From positions 1 through 64,000 of the forward strand of contig NKIR01000009.1 of the NCBI GenBank assembly GCA_002255985.1: a stretch of DNA of 64,000 bases, read 5' to 3'. A program made the position numbers and the translations under genes. Under the pieces are notes generated by a model. The model was not told where the DNA came from. It saw nothing but the letters and a program-made list of their open reading frames with translations, and searched no databases. Below are positions 7,694-17,822 of the stretch, in pieces. How positions within the stretch are numbered: position 1 is the first letter of the stretch; each line of letters begins with the position of its first letter. Origin of the DNA: Sphingomonadaceae bacterium PASS1. GTDB taxonomy: Bacteria; Pseudomonadota; Alphaproteobacteria; Sphingomonadales; Sphingomonadaceae.

Positions 7694-10360
7694 ATGACTA
7701 TCGACAAGACTTTCGACCCCGCCGCAATTGAAGCAAAATGGTACGCCCATTGGGAATCCACTGGCGCGTTCCGTCCCGCACGGCCAGATGCAGAGCCCTA
7801 TACAATCGTGAACCCACCGCCAAATGTGACGGGTTCGCTGCACATTGGCCACGCGCTCGACAATACGTTGCAGGATATCCTCATTCGCCATGCGCGTTTG
7901 CAGGGCAAGGATGCACTGTGGGTGGTCGGAACCGACCATGCGGGCATCGCCACGCAAATGGTGGTCGAACGGCAATTAAACGCGCGCCAGCAAAAGCGCA
8001 CCGATTTCACCCGCGACGAATTCATTGCCAAGGTGTGGGAATGGAAAGAGGAAAGCGGCGGCGAAATTACCGGCCAGCTGCGCCGGCTTGGTTGCTCAAT
8101 GGATTGGGAAAATGAACGCTTCACAATGGATGAGGGCTTTTCAAAAGCGGTCATCAAAGTGTTCGTCGACCTGTATAATCAAGGCTTGCTGTACCGCGAC
8201 AAGCGCCTCGTCAATTGGGACCCCGGCCTGAAAACCGCGATCTCCGACCTTGAGGTGGAAACCCGCGAAATCAACGGCAAGTTCTGGCACTTCAAATATC
8301 CGCTCGAAGATGGCAGCGGATTTATCTCGGTCGCGACCACGCGGCCCGAAACGATGCTCGCCGATATGGCGGTGGCGGTAAACCCGTCGGATGAACGTTA
8401 TGCGGATCTGGTGGGCAAAAATGTACGCCTGCCAATCACCGGCCGCTTGATACCGATTGTCGCCGACGAACATGCCGATCCAGAATTGGGCTCAGGCGCA
8501 GTCAAGGTGACGCCGGGGCATGATTTCAATGACTTTGAAGTGGGCAAGCGCGCCGGATTTAAAGCCAGTGAGATGTTCAACATGCTCGATGGCGAAGGCC
8601 GCGTTGTGCAAACGTCGGATGGCCTCATTCCGCAAGAATATATCGGCCAATATCGCTTCGGCATCGAAGGCGAGCCGACCAATGCGCGCAAGATGGTGGT
8701 CGAGGCGATGGACGCTTTGGGCTTCCTCGAAAAGGTCGAAGACCGTGTCATCCAAACACCCTTTGGCGACCGTTCGGGCCAAGTGATTGAACCATGGTTG
8801 ACCGACCAATGGTATGTCGACGCAGAAACATTGGCCAAGCCTGCAATCGAAGCGGTGCGTTCGGGCGCAATCGATATTGTCCCGAAATCTTGGGAAAAAA
8901 CATATTTCAACTGGATGGAAAATATCCAGCCATGGTGCGTGTCGCGCCAATTATGGTGGGGCCACCAGATACCCGCTTGGTTTGATGCGGATGGCAAATG
9001 CTATGTCGCAGAGACCGAAGAAGCTGCGCAAGCGCTTGCGGGCACAGACGTTGCATTAACGCGCGATCCGGACGTGCTCGACACATGGTTCTCGTCTGCG
9101 CTTTGGCCATTTGGCACATTGGGTTGGCCCGACCAAACGAGCGAACTCGACCGCCATTACCCCAATGACGTGCTCGTTTCCGGTTTCGACATATTGTTCT
9201 TCTGGGACGCGCGCATGGCGATGCAGGGCATTCACTTCATGAAAGAAGTGCCGTGGAAGACGTTATATCTGCACGGCCTCGTCCGCGCCGCCGACGGCAG
9301 CAAAATGTCGAAGTCCAAGGGCAATACCGTCGATCCGCTCGGCCTGATTGACCAATATGGTGCCGATGCTTTGCGCTTCTTCATGGCCGCCATGGAAAGC
9401 CAGGGCCGCGACATCAAGATGGATGAAAGCCGCGTGGCCGGTTATCGCAACTTCGCGACCAAGCTATGGAATGCGGCACGCTTTGCGCAGTCCAACGGCA
9501 TCAGCGGATCACACAGCATCAACGCCCCCAAAGCCGAGCTCGCGGTTAACCGCTGGATTATCGGCGAGGTGGTTAGTACCGTCGAAAAGCTGAACAAGGC
9601 CTTCGCCGAATTCCGCTTCGACGGCATGGCGGATGTGATTTATCACATGGTCTTTGACCAGTTCTGCGATTGGTATCTCGAACTTATCAAGCCCGCTTTT
9701 GTCGATGGTGAAAAGGGCGAAATGGATGCTGAATCCATGGTCGTCGCGGGCTGGGTGCTCGACCAAATTTTGGTCATGCTGCATCCATTCATGCCGTTCA
9801 TCACCGAAGAATTGTGGCACGCATTGGGTGATCGCCCTTACGACATCATCCATGCCAAATGGCCCGAGCCGAACGCAACCGTTGACGCAGACGCCGTTCG
9901 CGAAATCGACTGGGTGATTGACACGATCAGCAAGACGCGTTCGTTCAAAGCAGAGCTGAACATTCCGCCCGGCGCGCGGCTAACGGCGAATATTGCCGAC
10001 CCACAGCCATCCACGATCGCAATCATCGAACGGCAGGCCGCGGCATTGTCGCGATTGGGCCGCATTGACAGCTTTGCTTTTACGCCTGTCGAGACCAACA
10101 ATGTCGCGCAGATTGTGGTCGGTGGCGATACGGTCGTCTATGCGCTCGACGGCATCATCGATCTCGATGCAGAACGCAACCGCATCACCAAAGCGATCGA
10201 AGCTGCAGCCAAAGAACGTGATGCGCTTGCAGGGCGTCTGTCCAACGCGGCCTTTGTTGAAAAGGCAAAGCCAGAGGCAGTGGAAAAGGCCCGCGCCGAT
10301 CATGCGGAAAAGGCTGCCGAGGCCGAACGGCTGACGGCGGCATTGGCACGACTGGGGTGA
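7694..10360 (+). CDS. valS: Valyl-tRNA synthetase
   Basis: The 888-residue class Ia synthetase charges tRNA-Val in the cytoplasm. The HIGH motif (LHIGH, residues 49-53, within [13 protein letters not shown]) and the KMSKSKGNT motif (about residue 537) are intact. An editing domain lies between them, and a C-terminal coiled coil (from about residue 815, with [16 protein letters not shown]) is typical of bacterial ValRS. The ATG at 7694 has an AAGG sequence 9 bases upstream. In many alphaproteobacteria valS follows popZ directly; here about 3.4 kb with two peptidase-type genes intervenes. Its TGA overlaps the GTG start of the MATE gene (GTGA). Confidence 0.97.
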   Translation: MTIDKTFDPAAIEAKWYAHWESTGAFRPARPDAEPYTIVNPPPNVTGSLHIGHALDNTLQDILIRHARLQGKDALWVVGTDHAGIATQMVVERQLNARQQKRTDFTRDEFIAKVWEWKEESGGEITGQLRRLGCSMDWENERFTMDEGFSKAVIKVFVDLYNQGLLYRDKRLVNWDPGLKTAISDLEVETREINGKFWHFKYPLEDGSGFISVATTRPETMLADMAVAVNPSDERYADLVGKNVRLPITGRLIPIVADEHADPELGSGAVKVTPGHDFNDFEVGKRAGFKASEMFNMLDGEGRVVQTSDGLIPQEYIGQYRFGIEGEPTNARKMVVEAMDALGFLEKVEDRVIQTPFGDRSGQVIEPWLTDQWYVDAETLAKPAIEAVRSGAIDIVPKSWEKTYFNWMENIQPWCVSRQLWWGHQIPAWFDADGKCYVAETEEAAQALAGTDVALTRDPDVLDTWFSSALWPFGTLGWPDQTSELDRHYPNDVLVSGFDILFFWDARMAMQGIHFMKEVPWKTLYLHGLVRAADGSKMSKSKGNTVDPLGLIDQYGADALRFFMAAMESQGRDIKMDESRVAGYRNFATKLWNAARFAQSNGISGSHSINAPKAELAVNRWIIGEVVSTVEKLNKAFAEFRFDGMADVIYHMVFDQFCDWYLELIKPAFVDGEKGEMDAESMVVAGWVLDQILVMLHPFMPFITEELWHALGDRPYDIIHAKWPEPNATVDADAVREIDWVIDTISKTRSFKAELNIPPGARLTANIADPQPSTIAIIERQAAALSRLGRIDSFAFTPVETNNVAQIVVGGDTVVYALDGIIDLDAERNRITKAIEAAAKERDALAGRLSNAAFVEKAKPEAVEKARADHAEKAAEAERLTAALARLG

Positions 10361-11769
10361 GCGGCGCACCCGCGCATCAACGCGACCTGACTGTGGGTCC
10401 GGTTGCCAAAACATTGTTTTTGTTTGCGCTGCCTTCGCTGGGCGTGAACATTCTCCAGTCGATCAACAATTCGGTCAATTCAGTTTGGATCGGAAAGTTT
10501 CTGGGCGAGGAGGCGCTGGCGGCGTCGGTGAACGCTGGGCTCATCATGTTCTTGATGTTCTCCACCCTGTTCGGTTTCACCATGGCGACAACCATATTGA
10601 TCGGCCAAAATATAGGCCGACGCGATATTGAATCGGTGCGCCGGATTATGGGAACCGCAATCAGCGTGTTTTTCGCCGCTGGCTTATTGTTCGCAGCGGC
10701 AGGCTGGATTTTCGCGCCGCACATGCTGCGGCTCATGTCGACGCCTGAGACGGTCTATCCGCTCGCGCTTGCCTATCTGCGCGTGATTTTTCTGACGATG
10801 CCCGCGTCATTTGTAATGGTTCTGATATCATCATCGCTGCGCGGCGTCGGTGATTCCGTCACGCCATTTTGGAATACGGTATTGAATGTCGTGCTCGACA
10901 TCATCCTCAATCCCGTCTTCATCATTGGTTTTGGTCCAATCCCCGCAATGGGTATCGCCGGGTCTGCTCTCGCGACAATCGTTGCGGGAATCATCAGCCT
11001 CGGCCTGCTGCTGCGCAAGGTCTATGCGTTTGACCTGACCATTCGCCTGCGCGGGGCTGAACTCAAATGGCTACGCCCTGACGCCCGCTTTCTGAAGCCG
11101 ATAGCGCGTATGGGTCTGCCCATGGGCTTGTCGATGATTATCATGTCGGGTTCTACAGTCGTGATTATTGGCCTCGTCAATGTTGAGGGCGTCGATACCA
11201 CTGCAGCATTTGGTGTGATGAACCAGCTGTGGAGCTATGTGCAAATGCCCGCGGTTGCTGTTGGTGGCGCGGTCAGCGCTATGGTCGCGCAAAATATCGG
11301 CGCGAACAAATGGGATCGCGTCGGTCGCATCGTCTGGTCAGGGATCGGCATCAACCTGCTCATGTCGGGCGTTCTGATTTTGCTGATAACGTTGTTTGCA
11401 ACGCCGTTGCTTCAGTTGTTCCTGCCCATCGGCAGTCCGGCGATCGATATCGCGATCCACATCAACCACATCATTGGCTGGAGCTTCATATTGATGGGTG
11501 TGTCGGTCGTTGTGACCTTCGCGGTGCGGGCAAATGGGGCCGTGGTCGCGCCATTGCTTATCCTGATATTCAGCGCCGTTATCGTCCGCTTCAGTATCGG
11601 ATTTACCCTTCATGACCGATTTGGCGCGGACGCCATTTGGGCTGCCTTCATCGCGACATCGATCGCCTCTTGTGTGTTGTCGATCGCTTATTATCTGAAC
11701 GGCAGCTGGAAAAAGGCGAAGGCGATGCCGACAATGGATGCGCCACCCTTGCAAACGGCACCGGAATAA
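10357..11769 (+). CDS. MATE family multidrug/toxin efflux transporter
   Basis: The 470-residue inner-membrane protein has about twelve hydrophobic segments in two homologous halves, the MATE layout. Family-like stretches include [18 protein letters not shown] at the start, [19 protein letters not shown] in the first half and [23 protein letters not shown] carriers export cationic compounds using Na+ or H+ gradients; neither substrate nor ion can be read from the sequence. The GTG start overlaps the valS stop, so expression is probably coupled. The gene ends one base before the ATG of the DsbD-like gene. Confidence 0.93.
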   Translation: MSGAPAHQRDLTVGPVAKTLFLFALPSLGVNILQSINNSVNSVWIGKFLGEEALAASVNAGLIMFLMFSTLFGFTMATTILIGQNIGRRDIESVRRIMGTAISVFFAAGLLFAAAGWIFAPHMLRLMSTPETVYPLALAYLRVIFLTMPASFVMVLISSSLRGVGDSVTPFWNTVLNVVLDIILNPVFIIGFGPIPAMGIAGSALATIVAGIISLGLLLRKVYAFDLTIRLRGAELKWLRPDARFLKPIARMGLPMGLSMIIMSGSTVVIIGLVNVEGVDTTAAFGVMNQLWSYVQMPAVAVGGAVSAMVAQNIGANKWDRVGRIVWSGIGINLLMSGVLILLITLFATPLLQLFLPIGSPAIDIAIHINHIIGWSFILMGVSVVVTFAVRANGAVVAPLLILIFSAVIVRFSIGFTLHDRFGADAIWAAFIATSIASCVLSIAYYLNGSWKKAKAMPTMDAPPLQTAPE

Positions 11770-11770
11770 A

Positions 11771-13894
11771 ATGGCTGTTCTACACACGCAGAATATCGGC
11801 ACGTTGGCATTGGTCCAGCGACCGCTGCGTCTGCTGCTAACACTCAGCGCGTTTCTGCTGGCGTTAACGCTGTTGGTTGGTGGCGCATATGCGCAGACGC
11901 CCGCCAACGTATCGCCGCAAAATGTGCGCGCATCGATAGATATCGAAACCAATCGCCCCTCACCCGGCGATGTTGTGACGGTCGCCATTGTCATGGACCC
12001 CAAATCCGGCTGGCACGATTATTGGGTAAACCCCGGTGATGCGGGGACGCCGCTTGAGCTTGCATGGCAATTGCCAAATGGTGTGACTGCCGGAACGGTG
12101 CGTGCGCCGGTGCCCGAGACGCTGATCGTCAGCGGGTTTATGAATCATATCTACAAGACAAAGCATGCCTTTCTGGTGGATGTCAAAATACCCAAAGACG
12201 CGCAGCCGGGCCAAAGCCTGAACGTCAAAGTTGATGCCCGCTGGTCGGCCTGTTCGGACTTGGTTTGCGTTCCGGAGAATGCAACGCTTACCGTGCCAGT
12301 GACGGTCGGGTCGGGCACCATTACCAACGCTGACCGCGCGCGCTTTGACGAATGGCGCAGCGCCCTGCCCGTGCCGCTTGACCGTGCGGCGCTGTACCAG
12401 ATTGAAGGCAAGCGTATTGAAATCGCCATCCCTTATCCGCGCAGTGCCAAGGCCGAACGCATCTGGTTCTTCGCGCAGACCGACAAACTGTTTCGCTATG
12501 CATCACCGCAAAGCGCGCGCCGGGTCGGTGACTGGCTGGTGGTCAGCGGTGAGGTGAAAGCGGACTTTGACGGGCAAATTGATGGCCTTTTACGCTTCAA
12601 TGACGCGCAAGGGCTTGAGGTGCGCGCTATGCCGGGCGCGGTGCCATCGGGTGGTGATGCGGTGTCTGTTTTGGGCGAAGGTGCGCCTGCCGATCCAGAA
12701 CAACCACCGCTTGGCTTTGGGTGGATATTGGCATTCTCGGTGCTTGGGGGCTTGTTGCTGAACCTCATGCCCTGCGTCTTTCCCATATTGGGGCTGAAGG
12801 CGCTGAGCCTTGCCAAAATGGGCGGTGATGAAGGCGAAGCACGCCGCGATGCGGTGGCCTACACGGTCGGTATCATTGCCAGCTGCCTCATTCTCGGCGG
12901 CATCATGCTTGCCTTGCGCGCTGCCGGCGAAGAGGTGGGCTGGGCATTTCAGTTACAGGACCCTGCGGTCGTGTTGATCCTCTTGTTGCTTATGGTCGCG
13001 GTCACCGCAAATCTGGCCGGGCTATTTGAAGTCGGCGGCATTGGTGCGGGCGAAAAGCTGACGCGGCAGGGCGGCCTTTCTGGATCGTTCTGGACAGGCG
13101 TGCTGGCCGCAGTCGTCGCGACACCGTGCACTGGGCCGTTCATGGCCGCCGCAATGGGCGCCGCACTTTTGCTGCCAAACGGTTTGGCATTGCTGATTTT
13201 TGCGGGGCTTGGATTTGGTCTCGCCCTCCCCTTCCTCGCGATTGCGTTCATCCCCGCCTTACGGAAGCGGATGCCGCGGCCTGGGCCATGGATGGTGCGG
13301 TTCCGGCAGTGGATGGCCCTGCCCATGGCGCTGACATCATTGGCATTGCTGTGGCTGACATATCAACTGGCTGGGTTCAACGGTTTGATGATCGGCAGCG
13401 CTGCTGTGCTGATGATCCTCGTGGGGCTGTTTGCACTCGGCCGGAAACAGAAAGATGGTGCGCCCTATAAATGGGTCGTGATGGCCTTGTTCGGAATAGC
13501 TATCGCCGCCGCACTGGTAATCGGCAAAGTGACGATTGAGCCTACGGGTAAGGCGTCTAAGGCCGGCAGCATAAACTTTAACGAAGCCCGCCTGAACGCG
13601 CTGCGTGCCGAGGGCAAGCCGGTATTCCTCTATTTCACCGCTGACTGGTGTGTCACCTGCAAGGTAAATGAACAGGCCGCCATTGACCGGACGGAGACCA
13701 ATGACGCATTCCGCAAGGCGGGTATGAACGTGATGGTGGGGGACTATACGCGCAGGGACCCCGACATTACACGCTATCTCGCGAAATATGGACGCTCCGG
13801 CGTGCCATTATATCTGTACTTCCCGCCGAACGGAGAGGCGCAGATACTTCCGCAAATATTGACGGTCGATGACCTGACTGCGCTGACAAAATAG
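11771..13894 (+). CDS. DsbD/ScsB-like thiol:disulfide interchange protein
   Basis: The 707-residue protein has three parts: an N-terminal signal/anchor followed by a periplasmic DsbC/ScsB-type domain (to about residue 300, with WHDYWVNPGDAG and the pair ARWSACSDLVCVPE), a DsbD transmembrane domain with about eight helices carrying the redox cysteines (LMPCVFPILG near residue 334 and ATPCTGPFM near 452), and a C-terminal thioredoxin domain with the active site DWCVTC near 625. It should move electrons from cytoplasmic thioredoxin to periplasmic disulfide reductases or cytochrome maturation. The ScsB-like N-domain differs from E. coli DsbD. The ATG at 11771 directly follows the MATE stop; an earlier in-frame ATG at 11738 lies inside the MATE gene and is less likely. 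Confidence 0.9.
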   Translation: MAVLHTQNIGTLALVQRPLRLLLTLSAFLLALTLLVGGAYAQTPANVSPQNVRASIDIETNRPSPGDVVTVAIVMDPKSGWHDYWVNPGDAGTPLELAWQLPNGVTAGTVRAPVPETLIVSGFMNHIYKTKHAFLVDVKIPKDAQPGQSLNVKVDARWSACSDLVCVPENATLTVPVTVGSGTITNADRARFDEWRSALPVPLDRAALYQIEGKRIEIAIPYPRSAKAERIWFFAQTDKLFRYASPQSARRVGDWLVVSGEVKADFDGQIDGLLRFNDAQGLEVRAMPGAVPSGGDAVSVLGEGAPADPEQPPLGFGWILAFSVLGGLLLNLMPCVFPILGLKALSLAKMGGDEGEARRDAVAYTVGIIASCLILGGIMLALRAAGEEVGWAFQLQDPAVVLILLLLMVAVTANLAGLFEVGGIGAGEKLTRQGGLSGSFWTGVLAAVVATPCTGPFMAAAMGAALLLPNGLALLIFAGLGFGLALPFLAIAFIPALRKRMPRPGPWMVRFRQWMALPMALTSLALLWLTYQLAGFNGLMIGSAAVLMILVGLFALGRKQKDGAPYKWVVMALFGIAIAAALVIGKVTIEPTGKASKAGSINFNEARLNALRAEGKPVFLYFTADWCVTCKVNEQAAIDRTETNDAFRKAGMNVMVGDYTRRDPDITRYLAKYGRSGVPLYLYFPPNGEAQILPQILTVDDLTALTK

Positions 13895-14046
13895 ACCAGA
13901 TCAGGATCCTTTGGCCATTTGCTGAGCGGCGATGATAGGTATCGGGCCGTGTCTCGAGAGCCACTGTCGCTAACAAAAGCGGATAATCCGGCGCTAAGGC
14001 CTTTATCTGTCAGCGATTTGGCTGTAATGGCGCTGCAGATCATCAC

Positions 14047-14052
14047 AAGGAG
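14047..14052 (+). promoter_or_regulatory. Ribosome binding site selecting an AUC start for infC
   Basis: AAGGAG is followed by 8 bases and then ATC at 14061, in frame with infC. The first in-frame ATG (14088) has only CCGACCCGGCGCGCA ahead of it and no purine-rich site. The perfect site therefore points to initiation at AUC. Confidence 0.65.
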
Positions 14053-14060
14053 TATCGACT

Positions 14061-14606
14061 ATCGCCACCCCGCCGACCCGGCGCGCAATGACCCCACCTG
14101 TTAAAAGTGGTCCGCGCTACAATAATCTCATCACAGCTGAAAAAGTACGAGTCATTGATGATGACGGCGAAAATTTGGGTGTCCTGTACACCCGCGAGGC
14201 GATAGCGCAGGCCGCTGAAGTCGGTCTTGATCTGGTTGAGGTATCACCGAACGCTGATCCCCCAGTCTGCAAGTTTCTGGACATCGGCAAGTTCAAATAT
14301 GAGGCCCAGAAAAAGGCCAACCTTGCGCGTAAGAGTCAGAAAACGCAGGAAATTAAAGAAATTAAAATGCGTCCGAACATCGATGACCATGATTATATGG
14401 TCAAGATGAAGAAGGTTGCCGAATTCATCGAGGAAGGTGACAAGGTGAAAATCACCTTGCGTTTCCGTGGTCGTGAATTGGCCCACCAACAATTGGGTAT
14501 GCATCTGTTGCAACGCGTTCAGGCCGATACGACCGAGACCGCAAAGGTTGAGGCGCATCCCCGCATGGAAGGCCGTCAAATGCTTATGGTGCTGTCGCCC
14601 AAATAG
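14061..14606 (+). CDS. infC: Translation initiation factor IF-3, probable AUC start
   Basis: This is IF-3, which binds the 30S subunit, prevents premature 50S joining and proofreads start codons. The N-domain contains [14 protein letters not shown], and the linker and C-domain contain [16 protein letters not shown] and [12 protein letters not shown], both family signatures. The ATG at 14088 would give 172 residues, but the only good Shine-Dalgarno sits correctly for ATC at 14061, giving 181 residues with an N-terminal ATPPTRRA extension. Non-canonical starts (AUU in E. coli) are the known basis of IF-3 autoregulation, because IF-3 rejects its own start codon when abundant. The gene stands apart from rpmI-rplT, which lie about 48 kb downstream. 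Confidence 0.93.
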   Translation: MATPPTRRAMTPPVKSGPRYNNLITAEKVRVIDDDGENLGVLYTREAIAQAAEVGLDLVEVSPNADPPVCKFLDIGKFKYEAQKKANLARKSQKTQEIKEIKMRPNIDDHDYMVKMKKVAEFIEEGDKVKITLRFRGRELAHQQLGMHLLQRVQADTTETAKVEAHPRMEGRQMLMVLSPK

Positions 14607-14613
14607 GGCGCAG

Positions 14614-15369
14614 TCACCAGATGGCTTGGCGAATCAACTCTACGCCAACGACCACCATCAACAGCTGTATGATGATATTGAATCGTTCGGGTGACACCCG
14701 CTTGACCAACCGCACGCCTGCCACTGTGCTGAGCACGGCCAATGGCAGGAAGATGGCGGTCAACGTCATGTTTTGCGTGTTGAATTGGCCCAGCGCCGCA
14801 TAAGCCGGCACTTTCATCCAATTGATGATCGCAAAGAATATCGTCGACGTTCCGACAAAGACGAGATGTGGGAAGTTGCGCGACAGGGCCCAAATCTGAA
14901 ATGGTGGGCCGCCCGCATGGGCAATTTGGCTGGTGAAGCCTGAAACCCCGCCCATGACGACCCCAACCCACTCGGGCGCGGGGCCAGCCAACTTAAGCTG
15001 CGCACCGAACAGCGGAAGCAACCGGTAGACGCCAAATGATAGCGCGATGACGCCGACGAACCCGCGAACGGCGTCTGCATTAATCGAGGTCGCCAAAAAC
15101 CATCCGAAAAAGATGCCGACGACTGCGCCCGGCAAGGTGATCAACAACGTCCGCCGATCAAAATTGCGCCGAAATGCCCAGACGCTCACAATATCCTGAA
15201 CCATCAAGATGGGTAGCAACATGCCCGCACCGGCGACTGGGTCCATGACCAAGGCGAGTATCGGCATGGCAGCAGCGCCGAGCCCTGCAAATCCGCCCTT
15301 GGCAAGCCCCACCAATATGACGGCGGCACTTGCGACGATGTAGAAATAGATATCGACGGGCAGACTCAA
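14614..15369 (-). CDS. Sulfite exporter TauE/SafE (TSUP) family permease
   Basis: The 251-residue inner-membrane protein has about eight hydrophobic segments and the TSUP signatures VGLAKGGFAGLGAAAMP near the N-terminus and SQIAHAGGPPFQIWAL near residue 155. The family moves small anions such as sulfite, sulfonates or organosulfur compounds. I chose a TTG start at 15369 because it overlaps the SURF1 stop (TTGA) and begins at the conserved part; an ATG at 15438 would run 23 codons into SURF1. It is the last gene of the cytochrome oxidase operon and converges on infC with only 7 bases between the stops. Confidence 0.85.
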   Translation of the reverse strand: MSLPVDIYFYIVASAAVILVGLAKGGFAGLGAAAMPILALVMDPVAGAGMLLPILMVQDIVSVWAFRRNFDRRTLLITLPGAVVGIFFGWFLATSINADAVRGFVGVIALSFGVYRLLPLFGAQLKLAGPAPEWVGVVMGGVSGFTSQIAHAGGPPFQIWALSRNFPHLVFVGTSTIFFAIINWMKVPAYAALGQFNTQNMTLTAIFLPLAVLSTVAGVRLVKRVSPERFNIIIQLLMVVVGVELIRQAIW

Positions 15370-15947
15370 GGCGTTTTCAAGCGCTTTCGCACCGCGAGGA
15401 TATAAATAATCGACGCCGCGGCCGCGAAAATGAACCACTGGATGGCATAGAGGAAATGGTTGTTTGGAATTTGCGCTGGCGATGGCAATGCAAGCTGTTG
15501 CAGGCCATCTGCGCGATCGGTCGACACCAACTTAATCAACTGCACCCCATCGGGCGCTATGATGCCACGGACCAGTCCGCCGTTCCAGCTGGGCGATTGC
15601 GGACGTTCGGACCAACCGATGGCAACTTTCGCGTTCACGCCGTCAGCGCCGCCTGTTTGGCACGAGGCAACATGGGCAAAGCCTGCGTCACCGGCACGAT
15701 TGCTGCCGGACACCGACTCGATTTTAGCCACCTTGACGCACATGACCGTTGAGCGCCGAAACAACGGCAATGCCTTGGGATCAGGAACGACCGGCCACGC
15801 TATCGCCGGTAGGCCATCAGCGGCGTTATAGCGCGCGAGCATCGCTTCCTTTTCGGCCTTTCGCTGAAGCTGCCAAACGCCGAGGCCAATCATGATACCG
15901 ACCGCGATGATCACAATGATCGTTGGAATAATCGGCCAGCGTTTCAT
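15366..15947 (-). CDS. SURF1-family cytochrome oxidase assembly protein
   Basis: The 193-residue protein has the SURF1 layout: an N-terminal membrane helix followed by LGVWQLQRKAEKEAML, a periplasmic domain with GWSERPQSP and GLVRGIIAP, and a second helix near the C-terminus (YAIQWFIFAAAASIIYIL). SURF1 proteins help insert haem a into subunit I of aa3-type oxidases. It sits directly after DUF983 (ATGA overlap) and before the TSUP gene (TTGA overlap), the position expected in alphaproteobacterial cox operons. Confidence 0.9.
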   Translation of the reverse strand: MKRWPIIPTIIVIIAVGIMIGLGVWQLQRKAEKEAMLARYNAADGLPAIAWPVVPDPKALPLFRRSTVMCVKVAKIESVSGSNRAGDAGFAHVASCQTGGADGVNAKVAIGWSERPQSPSWNGGLVRGIIAPDGVQLIKLVSTDRADGLQQLALPSPAQIPNNHFLYAIQWFIFAAAASIIYILAVRKRLKTP

Positions 15948-16330
15948 AGCAGATCGTCCTTCCCGGCTTCATGTGCTTTGTTGCGATACTCCGATGCCAG
16001 CAATGCGGCTTTCGCCATCCGCAGCGTGATCACGGTTAACGCGGCAGTCACCGGAACCCAGATAATGACGTGCACCCAAAAGGGCGGTCGGACAGCGGAA
16101 TCGAGCAGCAAAGCGAAGACAATGATCAGCGCACCAATAACCATCGTTAGTAATGCCGCAGGGCCATCGCCTACGTTAAACGCACCATAATCAAGTTTGC
16201 ATTGCGAACATGTGTCCGCAAACTGACCCAGCCCCGCAAACAAAGTTTTGCCGCCGCATTGGGGGCAGAGACCAAAAAGGGCAGCCCGCAATATGCTGGG
16301 CCGCCCTTCTGGTGATTGCTTTGCTGTCAT
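15944..16330 (-). CDS. DUF983 membrane protein of the cox operon
   Basis: The 128-residue protein has a zinc-ribbon-like pair of CxxC motifs (CPQCGGKTLF and CSQCKLDYGAF, within residues 22-50), then two hydrophobic segments (about 58-76 and 84-103). This matches DUF983, a family found almost always beside cytochrome c oxidase genes; its biochemical role is unknown. The ATG directly abuts the ctaE stop codon, and its own stop overlaps the SURF1 start (ATGA). A role in oxidase assembly or metal handling is plausible but inferred from position only. Confidence 0.88.
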   Translation of the reverse strand: MTAKQSPEGRPSILRAALFGLCPQCGGKTLFAGLGQFADTCSQCKLDYGAFNVGDGPAALLTMVIGALIIVFALLLDSAVRPPFWVHVIIWVPVTAALTVITLRMAKAALLASEYRNKAHEAGKDDLL

Positions 16331-17218
16331 TTAAGCGTGAACTGGTGCGCCCCAGCCACCCCAAATGTAGATGGCGATGAACAGGAACAGCCACACCACG
16401 TCGACAAAGTGCCAGTACCAAGCCGCAGCTTCAAAGCCGAAATGCTGCTTTGGTGTGAAATGGCCTTTGTTTGCACGCACAAGGCATACTGCCAAAAAGA
16501 TTGTGCCAACGATCACGTGGAAACCGTGGAAGCCAGTCGCCATGTAAAATGCGGTGCCATAGTTCAGGCCAGCGAATGGAAACGGTGCTTCCAGATACTC
16601 ATAAGCCTGAATCGAGCTGAACAGCAGGCCCAACAGGATCGTGGCCAACAGACCTTTTTTCAAACCTTCGCGGTCGCCATGGATCAGCGCATGGTGCGCC
16701 CAAGTGACGGTGGTGCCCGAGCACAACAGGATCAAGGTGTTGAGTAAAGGAAGCTTCATCGAATCGAGAACTTCGAGGCCCTTTGGCGGCCACTGCATCA
16801 ATGCGGCGGCGCCTTCCTGGCCGATCAGGTTGGTGACCGTAAATGCATGCGTTTCGGCATCCTTTACGATTTCCAGCGGCACAGGGAACAGCGAGAAGTC
16901 AAACCACGCCCAGAACCAGCCCACGAAGAACATGACTTCAGACGCGATGAACATGATCATGCCGTAACGCAGGTGAAGCTGAACCACAGGGGTATGATCG
17001 CCCGCATGCGCTTCGGTCACGACATCGGACCACCATGCGAAAAAGGTGTAAAGTACACCCAGAAGGCCAAGGCCAAAGACGAGGCTACCATAACCGAACT
17101 GCTCGGGATGCATCCACATCACCAGACCGAAGAACATCGTCAGAGCCGCGAACGAACCCAATATGGGCGTGATACTCGGCGGCAGAATATGATAATCGTG
17201 ATTTTTGGCACCCGCCAT
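16331..17218 (-). CDS. ctaE: Cytochrome c oxidase subunit III
   Basis: The 295-residue protein has seven membrane segments, typical of aa3 oxidase subunit III. Recognisable parts are MFIASEVMFFVGWFWAWF (about residues 94-111) with the conserved Glu, GTTVTWAHHALI, ATGFHGFHVIVGTIFL and the terminal EAAAWYWHFVDVVWLFLF. It supports proton uptake and stabilises the subunit I core in the inner membrane. The ATG at 17218 begins MAGAKNHDYHILPPS and has AGGGA a few bases upstream; an in-frame TTG two codons earlier is less likely. Confidence 0.97.
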   Translation of the reverse strand: MAGAKNHDYHILPPSITPILGSFAALTMFFGLVMWMHPEQFGYGSLVFGLGLLGVLYTFFAWWSDVVTEAHAGDHTPVVQLHLRYGMIMFIASEVMFFVGWFWAWFDFSLFPVPLEIVKDAETHAFTVTNLIGQEGAAALMQWPPKGLEVLDSMKLPLLNTLILLCSGTTVTWAHHALIHGDREGLKKGLLATILLGLLFSSIQAYEYLEAPFPFAGLNYGTAFYMATGFHGFHVIVGTIFLAVCLVRANKGHFTPKQHFGFEAAAWYWHFVDVVWLFLFIAIYIWGGWGAPVHA

Positions 17219-17255
17219 GGTCAATTCCCTGTAGTCTTAACGTTGTAAGTTTGCC

Positions 17256-17822
17256 TTAGCTTCCGTTCGCCTGCGGGTCCACCGTGTTTGGCTTTTCCAC
17301 TGGGTAGAATGTGTAGCTAAGTGTAATTTCTTCAATGTCTTTGGTTTCTGGATCGGTCATGATCTTTGGATCGACATAATATAGGACCGGCATTCTAATC
17401 TGTTCACCGGGCTTAAGTGTTTGTTCGGTGAAGCAGAAGCACTGTATTTTGTTGAAATATTTACCCGCGAGTTCGGGCGTAACGTTAAACGTTGCCGTCC
17501 CCGTCACAGCTTCGCCCGACAGATTTTTTGCCAGGAAGATCGACATGTCCTTCGCGCCGATGCTGACTGTGTCGGTCGGACGCTCGGGCTTAAATTCCCA
17601 CGGCAGGTCTCCGCGATGATTGGCGTCAAAGCGGATGACGATGGATTTGTCTGTAGCGGACACGGTAGCCGCCTGCGCAGCATCGACCCGCATCGTTGTT
17701 CCACCGAAACCCGTCACCTGACAAAACAGGCGATAAAGCGGAACGGCCGCAAAGCCGACGCCAACCATCGAAATAGCAAGCGCACCCGCCAACAATCCGG
17801 TTTTAGCGTTCGATATGGCCAT
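17256..17822 (-). CDS. ctaG: Cytochrome c oxidase assembly protein CtaG (Cox11)
   Basis: The 188-residue copper chaperone delivers Cu to the CuB site of subunit I. It has one N-terminal membrane anchor (TGLLAGALAISMVGVGFAAVPLYRLFCQ, containing the YRLFCQ family motif), a periplasmic Ig-like domain, and the copper-binding CFCF motif (NKIQCFCFTEQTL). The ATG at 17822 overlaps the stop of the small gene upstream (TGATG), which supports this start over one 17 codons earlier. It follows ctaB and the small membrane gene, the usual alphaproteobacterial order. Confidence 0.95.
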   Translation of the reverse strand: MAISNAKTGLLAGALAISMVGVGFAAVPLYRLFCQVTGFGGTTMRVDAAQAATVSATDKSIVIRFDANHRGDLPWEFKPERPTDTVSIGAKDMSIFLAKNLSGEAVTGTATFNVTPELAGKYFNKIQCFCFTEQTLKPGEQIRMPVLYYVDPKIMTDPETKDIEEITLSYTFYPVEKPNTVDPQANGS

